Positions 58,001-64,000 of a stretch of 64,000 bases of DNA are shown here, in pieces. The notes beneath the pieces are model-generated. The model did no database searches. It was given only the letters and a program-made list of their open reading frames with translations, and was not told the DNA's origin. This stretch comes from Juglans regia (taxonomy: Eukaryota; Streptophyta; Magnoliopsida; Fagales; Juglandaceae): positions 36,415,866 through 36,479,865 of the forward strand of contig NC_049907.1 in the NCBI RefSeq assembly GCF_001411555.2. Direction: 5' to 3'. Position 1 is the first letter of the stretch; every line of letters begins with the position of its first letter. A program made the position numbers and the translations under genes.

Positions 58001-61000
58001 TTTAATGCTTTACAATGTTTTTCCATAGTAGAAGTTGCTTCTCAATGCCTTTTTAGGTGATTTTCATATCCTTTTGCCTACCTCGAGTATAACATCTTTT
58101 GCCTACCTTCTTTCATGTTTATGCAATGATGTTTATTATCGATTGAAATGAGTTGTAATTGCAGGTTATTAGGTTTCTCTAAATTTCTCTGCAGATTGTA
58201 TTGAATAAATGTGTATGTTATTGGGAATGATGATTTCTCTGATGTTGAAAAAATATATATGATCTAAACTAAAAAAAAAAAGAGTAGTACTCAACTTGTG
58301 CTATGAACCTGGATTGTCATGAGAAATGCATGTGAAACTCCTAACCCATAAAAAAGGCTGGCATTTTTTGTTATGACTCTTTGCTGCTCTTGGGGCCACA
58401 TCCGTTCATTATGGTTTTCAATCGTCTTTTGAGATTATTCAAAACTAGAATATAGTAGACGTGTTCGAGATATTCTGGTTACCTGTAGGTCCCCCTTAAA
58501 TTAAGGGTCATTTGGGAGGAAGTAGTAGAGAGGATGAAAAGAAGGTTGGCAAGTTGGAAAAGACTTTATTTGTCAAAGGGATGAAAGCTTACTCTAGTTA
58601 AGAACACATTATCTAGTCTCCCAACTTACCATGTCTTACTTCCCTTTGTGTATTGTTATAGTCAACTGGAGAGACTAGTTTCTTGTGGGGTAGTATTGGC
58701 CCTATTGGAGATGAGTTCAAATTCCAATTAGTCAGTATGCCAGACCATTTCTTCTCCTATTTAAAACATGAGCTTGGAAGTTAAAGGCTATTGGTCTTAA
58801 ATCAAGCTTTACTTGGCAAATGGTTGTGGCATAATGTGGAGGGGTGGATATTCTTAGGGAGATGGTGTTCTGAAGAATTATATGATATAAGGTGTTAGTT
58901 TATATAAGAATATTGAAGAGTTCCAAGAAATTTATTTGGTTTGATACAGGATTCTGAAATAAATGGGATTTTGGTATGATCCTTGTTTTGAGGTCGTTGT
59001 TAAAACCATGCCTGAACTATTTCACATTGCACGGTGTATAAATGCAACAGTTGCAGAATATATGCATTGATTTGATGGTGGTTTCACTGGAAACATAGAC
59101 TTTTGAGCAGTGTAAGATTGGGAACTAGAACCCTTGCTTTGCTTTTCTTGAAGATCTATATTCTATAGGGTTTGTCGAGAGGGTGAGGTCAGAAGTTTGA
59201 ACTCTACCTGTTAGATTTAAGAATCCATTATGAGGCTTTTAGGTTGTTGGAGATGGCTGTTTTCCTTTGAAAAGTACATGGAAAACCAGAGCTGGTGTTT
59301 TTCACTTGGACAGCTACTTTAGGGAAGAATCTTACAATTAGAAGTTAGAGAAAGCATGAAAAGTCATTATGGAATGGTGTTTCACATGTAAAACAAATGG
59401 GGAGTTAGTGAATCATTTGTTTCCTCGTTGAGGTATTGCAAGCGTGTGTGGACTCTTCTATTCTGTTTGTCTAGAGTTGGTAAGGTTGACCATGTCAAGA
59501 AGGTGGTTGAACTCTTGGCATATTGGAGCAAGGACAGTTCGGCGAACAAACTAGAGTCTGAATTTGATGGAAGTTCAATTGTGTATTATTTGGTTTATTT
59601 GGATGGAAAGGAGTGCCCGCTTTTGTTATTAATGGTCATGTAGCAGCTATTTGTTCGCTCTCTTTTTCAAACTTGCTGAAGCTTTTAAATCTTTGCAATC
59701 TAGTATGTTAACTTTTACTTTTGGGTGTTTCTCTTGTATACTTCTATTCTACTAGGGTCGTGTCCCTTATATAGTGCTCTTTCTTCTGAAATTTATTTCT
59801 TGGAAACTCTAGATCTATATGAACTCAAAAAATTGTTGCAATTGATGAAATTTTATGGTTTACTGAAGTGAAACCCACCTGAAATCATATCATGAACTTC
59901 ACAGATTTGACAGCATTTTACATGGATCTAAATGTGTTTTACCCTAATTGAGCATAATAAAACTTTTCATTTTAGTAGCACTTGTTATGCCGATTCTTTT
60001 GGTGCCAAATTCGGTTTTTATTAATTTTAGTAACAATTTTAACTTGGATAAATTTGATTAATTCTTAATTTTTTTATATAGAAGTCAAAAAATGAAAAAC
60101 ACTTTTGTTGAATCTTTACCTGACACGTGGATGCAGTTATCAGATTCGACGGAGGCTTCTGTTAACTGGTACCCCAATACAGAATAGTTTGCAGGAATTA
60201 TGGGCCCTGCTTAATTTTCTTCTGCCACACATTTTCAATTCAGTGCAGAACTTCGAGGTGTGGTTTAATGCACCCTTTGCAGATAAGGGTGATGTTTCTC
60301 TTACAGATGAGGAAGAGCTACTGATCATTCGTCGTCTGCATCAAGTGAGGGTTGTCTCCTAATTTGTGTATTTTATGATTCTTGACTTGTTTCTTGATAT
60401 AATTCCTTAATGCTTAGGTTATAAGGCCATTCATATTGAGGAGGAAAAAGGATGAGGTAGAAAAATACCTTCCTGGGAAATCCCAGGTCATTTTGAAATG
60501 TGATACTTCGGCTTGGCAGAAAGTATACTATCAGCAGATTACAGATGTGGGCAGAGTTGGGCTAGACAATGGTCAGTTGCTTCGCAACCTGCAATTTATG
60601 CATCTGATTCTCCATCCTACTCTTAAATGTCACACCAACCCCCCCCCCGAGGAAAAAGAAAACAAAAACAGACTCATCTAAACAATGATCCCTATTTTCT
60701 CAAAATGCTAATGATGTGTGAAATACTCGATTTGTTATGCATTTTTAAAGTATTTATTTATTTGTCTTCCACTATTAGTAGTCAAATTAGGGTTCCTTTT
60801 TTGGGTGGTCTTGGGCTGTCGACAGGGGCAGAACCAAAAATATAATTTGGAGGGGAATGGATGATTTTAACGAATGAACAAAAGAAGCCTCGAAAATTGT
60901 AAGCGGTTAATGGATGAGCTTAGAACATTCTTTTTTAATACTTTACTCCATTCATTGATTGTAACTGATTTTAACGGCATAAACTTTCATGAATTTCTTG

Positions 61001-64000
61001 TTTCACTATATTATCATGCATAGGTGATGCTCTTCTATATGTCCTATGTCCTGTGTACTTGGGCTTTTTTTTATTATTATTTTTAATAAAACTTTGTTTT
61101 TCAATAAAAAAGTAATAAGCACTTAGGGGTAAACCGAATAAAAGAACATTAAAAGATATTAATTTCTAAGGATATTTTGCCATTTTTAGGGGTAAAGTTT
61201 TACCATAAGCAGATTTTTCAATTTTAGTCCTAATTATTAGTAGATATCCTCCATGAGAGTGTGGGGATGAATGTGTAGAAAAGCAGTGTATATATATATA
61301 TATGTATATATGTATGTATTTTTACTTTTCAAAATCGAAAGAGCGATTGGGTTGAAAAGATAAATAAATTTGATTTAATTAGAGAGAAAAAGAAAAAATA
61401 AAGAGTGGACACATGTTTTGGCCATGTGTCCATAACTCAAAATAGGTGACCTAACGATTGATGTCCAACTAAACATACCAATGATCTTCTTAAGATCGAT
61501 TTGTCTTGAAGTGTTCAAGTCTATTGTTTTGATCTTTGAGAGTGACCACTTTAAGTGAAGATGCTGGAGGTTTACCCATCCCAAGACCTTCCCTAGTAGA
61601 ATCAATGCCTAGTGATGGCTTTAAAAAAAAGGTATCAAAACTATTGTGCTACTATGAGAATCAAGTATAGGTTTTTCAAAATGTTAACTACACTGTTTGT
61701 ACTTTTGGCTCTGAAAGACATGTATGGAAAACCGAAGTACAAAGTTACAACCTTGTTTCAAGAAGCAAACCACGATTAATATTCAAATCCAGTGGCTGTT
61801 CCCACTATTCTTCTATCTGCTGCGATTTTCTTATAGAGAACTGCAGAATAGTTTTTTATTTTCCTTTTGGTTACAATGAATATTACTTATGTTGCGTATT
61901 TATCTGTTCGTCTCTCATCTGGAAATAAAAGTTTCAAAATTGCATATAAGTTGCCCCCGTTCACTAAAGGAGAAAACAATTTGCAGGTACAGGGAAATCA
62001 AAGGGTCTACAGAACCTAACAATGCAGCTCAGAAAATGTTGTAACCACCCATACCTTTTTGTTGCGCCCGGTTATGATATGTGGCAAAAGGAGGAGATAG
62101 TCAGAGCATCAGGGAAATTTGAACTTCTTGATCGTTTACTGCCAAAACTCCATAGAGCAGGGCACAGAGTTCTGCTTTTCTCACAAATGACTCGTCTCCT
62201 TGACATTGTGCAAATTTATTTACAACTTCATGATTACAAGTATCTTAGGCTGGATGGTAACACTAAAACTGAGTATAGAGGGGCTCTAGTAGATCAATTC
62301 AATGCTCCAGACTCTCCTTTCTTCATGTTTCTCTTGAGCACTCGTGCTGGAGGTCTTGGTTTGAACTTACAAACAGCAGATACGGTAATACTTTTTGACA
62401 TTGACTGGAACCCCCAAAATGATCAACAGGCAGAAGATCGGGCCCATCGTATAGGACAGAAAAAGGAAGTTAGGGTGTTTGTCTTGATTACCGTTGGATC
62501 AGTTGAAGAGGCAATCTTAGAGCGTGCAAAACAAAAGATGGGGATTGATGAAAAGGTCATCCAGGCAGGACTTTTCAATACAACTTCCACAGGTTTGTTT
62601 TAATTGAATTTCATGCGATTCCACATTATATTGTTACTCCCCCCATCCCAAGGATTTTGGAACATCCAAAAAGAAATGTCCACTTTCTAAAATTGGAATA
62701 CCTTATTTCTTTGTTTTTCTATACCCTACCCTTAATTTTTAAGAAAATGAAGCAAGTTTCTCGCTGTAGATCATGGCCACCTATTAAAGCGTCTTCGTGT
62801 TTTTGAGAACGAAGGATGGAGGGAAGTTTTTTTTGTTATCTGCTTTAGAGCTAGGGCAGTAAATCTTTTACCATTCGGTGGGAAACTGGTTGGTAATTAC
62901 TGCCACAAAAATTGCCATCCATTCTATGAATAGCATGTCCTTATTCTGGTGAAAATTTTACCAATAAGGTTGAAATATCATGTATATATGTTTCACTCTT
63001 TAATCAACAGAGAAATGAAGTGTTAAATATAACTATCTGCATGTCAAACCACTACAAACACTCCATGTAGAACTATTTTCTTTTCTTTTCCCTTTTTTAT
63101 GTTCAATAGGCCTGGTTTGAATAGTGAGTTGAGATGAGATGAAATGAAAGTTGAGAGTTGAATAAAATATTGTTAAAATATTATATTATTTTTGTTTTGA
63201 AATTTGAAAAGGTTGAATTGTTTATTTTATTTTGTTTGAAAGTTTAAGAAAGTTGTAATTTAGATGAGATGAGTTGAGATGAGATGAGATGATTTCACTA
63301 TCCAAAGCAAGCCTAAGTCTTATCAAGGCTTGCAACTGTTGGATTTGTTGCATGTATTGATGGTTGTTCACCCACTCATGAGATTCTTTTCTTATTGAAC
63401 ACGCTGTTAACATGAAAATCTTTGTGTACAGCTCAGGACAGCAAGCTGAAGTTAGAGGAGATCATGCGTAGAGGTACAAGCTCACTAGGGACAGATGTGC
63501 CAAGTGAGAGAGAAATCAACCGCCTGGCTGCTCGATCTGATGAAGAATTCTGGCTGTTTGAGAAAATGGATGAGGAGAGAAGACAGAAGGAGAAATACAG
63601 ATCTCGTCTTATGGAAGAACATGAAGTACCCGAATGGGCATATTCTGCTCCCGAAATTAAGGAAGATGAGACCTTAGGGTTTGACAGTGGCAGTGTCACT
63701 GGAAAGCGTAGAAGAAAGGAGGTGGTGTATGTTGATACTCTGAGTGACTTACAGTGGATGAAGGCTGTGGAAAATGGAGAAGACATATCAAGGCTTTCCA
63801 TTAGAAGAAAGGGAAGCGATCCACCTGCATCTGAGGGCAATGCATCTACAAGAAACTTTACAGGTTCAGAGGAAAAGGTGTTAGAGTTGGGGAATGAGAA
63901 CATGCCTATGACAAGTGAAAGAACAAGCGAAGATACCTCTGCTTTGGCCCAAACCCCAACTCCAAAGGCACTCAAGTCTGAAGGTTCAAAACTCAAGTCT
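51341..64000 (+). CDS. CHR12: SWI/SNF Snf2-family ATPase, CHR12/CHR23 (MINU) class, 3' end off window
   Basis: Chromatin-remodelling ATPase of the plant CHR12/CHR23 (MINU) type, acting in the nucleus to move nucleosomes. In Arabidopsis this class acts in growth arrest under stress and in meristem maintenance. Exons, all GT-AG: 51341-51568, 52158-52311, 53120-53184, 53587-53775, 54231-54380, 55406-55795, 56853-57112, 57209-57427, 60137-60344, 60418-60571, 61987-62592 and 63432 onward. The joined frame is open for 1064 codons; family length is about 1100, so little is missing. Domains: HSA-like basic helices about 225-300; Walker [10 protein letters not shown] 429-437; DEGH 533-536; LTGTP 561-565; helicase C with [11 protein letters not shown] 790-800 and [10 protein letters not shown] 821-830; SnAC about 882-945. 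The start is the first in-frame ATG, since no ATG lies upstream in that frame. No sign of decay. Confidence 0.93.
51569..52157 (+). other. Intron 1 of the Snf2 gene
   Basis: Starts GTTTTGG and ends TATGCAG. T-rich, with no transposon recognised. The join is in phase 0. Confidence 0.85.
52512..52766 (+). mobile_element. tRNA-derived SINE in intron 2 of the Snf2 gene
   Basis: A 255-bp element with RNA polymerase III promoter boxes. The A box is TGGCTCAAGTGG (about 52524-52535), and the B box is GGTTCAAATCC (about 52578-52588). It ends in an A-rich tail (AAAAAATAAAATAAAA). TTAAGGATT stands on both sides (52503-52511 and 52767-52775) as a 9-bp target-site duplication. This is the architecture of plant SINEs that use LINE machinery for retroposition. 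It lies in the same orientation as the host gene, inside the 808-bp intron between exons 2 and 3. Confidence 0.88.
55049..55079. repeat. (TC)n microsatellite in intron 5 of the Snf2 gene
   Basis: About 15 TC units within the intron between exons 5 and 6. A shorter GA run lies near 55240-55257. Confidence 0.9.
56470..56831. mobile_element. MITE (Tourist/PIF-like) at the 3' end of intron 6
   Basis: About 362 bp, flanked by TAA on both sides (56467-56469 and 56832-56834), the target preference of PIF/Harbinger elements. The left end is GAGCTAGTTTGG, and the reverse complement of the right end is GGGCTCATTTAG (9 of 12 match). Its interior on this strand shows CATCTAATCATTTCAAC-type pieces, in opposite orientation to the 63109 copy. 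Its right edge is only 21 bp from the exon 7 boundary. Confidence 0.75.
58490..59770 (+). pseudogene. LINE fossil in intron 8 of the Snf2 gene
   Basis: Intron 8 is 2.7 kb. Across this part, broken plus-strand frames recall an L1-type ORF2 in order: IWEEV and [19 protein letters not shown] (58525-58595); [16 protein letters not shown] (58670-58730); [10 protein letters not shown] (58843-58885); [18 protein letters not shown] (59010-59065); and [17 protein letters not shown] (59365-59425), the zinc-binding domain. Then [15 protein letters not shown] and VVELLAYW (59430-59530). Many frameshifts and stops show great age. Same orientation as the host gene, and apparently tolerated. Confidence 0.7.
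60572..61986 (+). other. Intron 10 of the Snf2 gene
   Basis: A 1.4-kb intron starting GTCAGTTG and ending TTTGCAG. It holds a TA/TG run near 61288-61315 and, near 61040-61100, a stretch (GTCCTGTGTACTTGGGC then T-rich) resembling the 3' end of plant LINEs. No gene is seen in it. Confidence 0.7.
63109..63313. mobile_element. MITE in the last visible intron of the Snf2 gene
   Basis: About 205 bp with well-matched ends: GGCCTGGTTTGAATAGTGA at the left. The reverse complement of the right end is GGCTTGCTTTGGATAGTGAA. The interior has GAGATGAGATGAAATG and TGAGATGAGATGAGATGATT. It is the same family as 1982-2337 and 30309-30518. It lies 118 bp before exon 12, and the flanks carry TA on both sides. 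Confidence 0.8.

Noticed and set aside
1..64000. A new biosynthetic, defence or other multi-gene system
   Set aside because: Only two sound host genes are present, with unrelated roles and no clustering. The remaining coding-like DNA belongs to retrotransposons.

Overview
This is plant nuclear DNA, most likely from a woody eudicot. It is AT-rich, has two host genes with plant intron or UTR structure, and is crowded with plant-type retrotransposons, MITEs and a tRNA-derived SINE. One MITE family (TGAGATGAGATGAG-type interiors) is familiar to me from Fagales such as the walnut family. That placement is an impression, not a proof.

Host genes. (1) 11117-12169, minus strand: an intronless 350-residue FANTASTIC FOUR (FAF) family protein with a strongly acidic C-terminal half. 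(2) 51341-64000, plus strand: 12 exons of a SWI/SNF-type Snf2 ATPase of the CHR12/CHR23 (MINU) class. It is open through 1064 codons, and the 3' end lies outside the window. A possible gene fragment of unknown nature lies at 14650-15054 (minus). Everything else is intergenic or transposon DNA.

Layout. 1-3.0 kb: AT-rich spacer with microsatellites and a MITE. 3.0-5.8 kb: a 5'-truncated L1-type LINE, minus strand, with a poly(T) tract and a 16-bp target-site duplication. 5.8-11.1 kb: spacer with a solo LTR (8071-8767), MITEs and AT-rich direct repeats. 11.1-12.7 kb: FAF-like gene and its CT-rich leader. 15.29-31.57 kb: a large tandem array A1-C1-A2-C2-A3. A is a non-coding block of about 2-3 kb, and C is a Ty1/copia element truncated at the same place in both copies. 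Each A copy carries its own later insertions. 34.73-46.08 kb: a recent non-autonomous Ty3/gypsy element whose two LTRs (4.41 kb each) are longer than its 2.5-kb interior; it has a broken gag and no reverse transcriptase. 47.1-50.39 kb: a GC-richer, decayed retroelement block ending in an LTR of the same family as the solo LTR. 51.3-64 kb: the Snf2 gene, whose introns hold a SINE, two MITEs and a LINE fossil.

How it fits together. The two host genes show no functional link. The window is mainly a record of layered insertions. The copia array is old (its copies differ by roughly a tenth by eye). The gypsy insertion is young (LTRs differ by about 13 substitutions and 7 one-base indels by eye). 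I found no CRISPR array, operon, viral genome or clearly new biological system. The most unusual structures are the giant-LTR gypsy derivative with its tandem hairpins and the A-C-A-C-A array.
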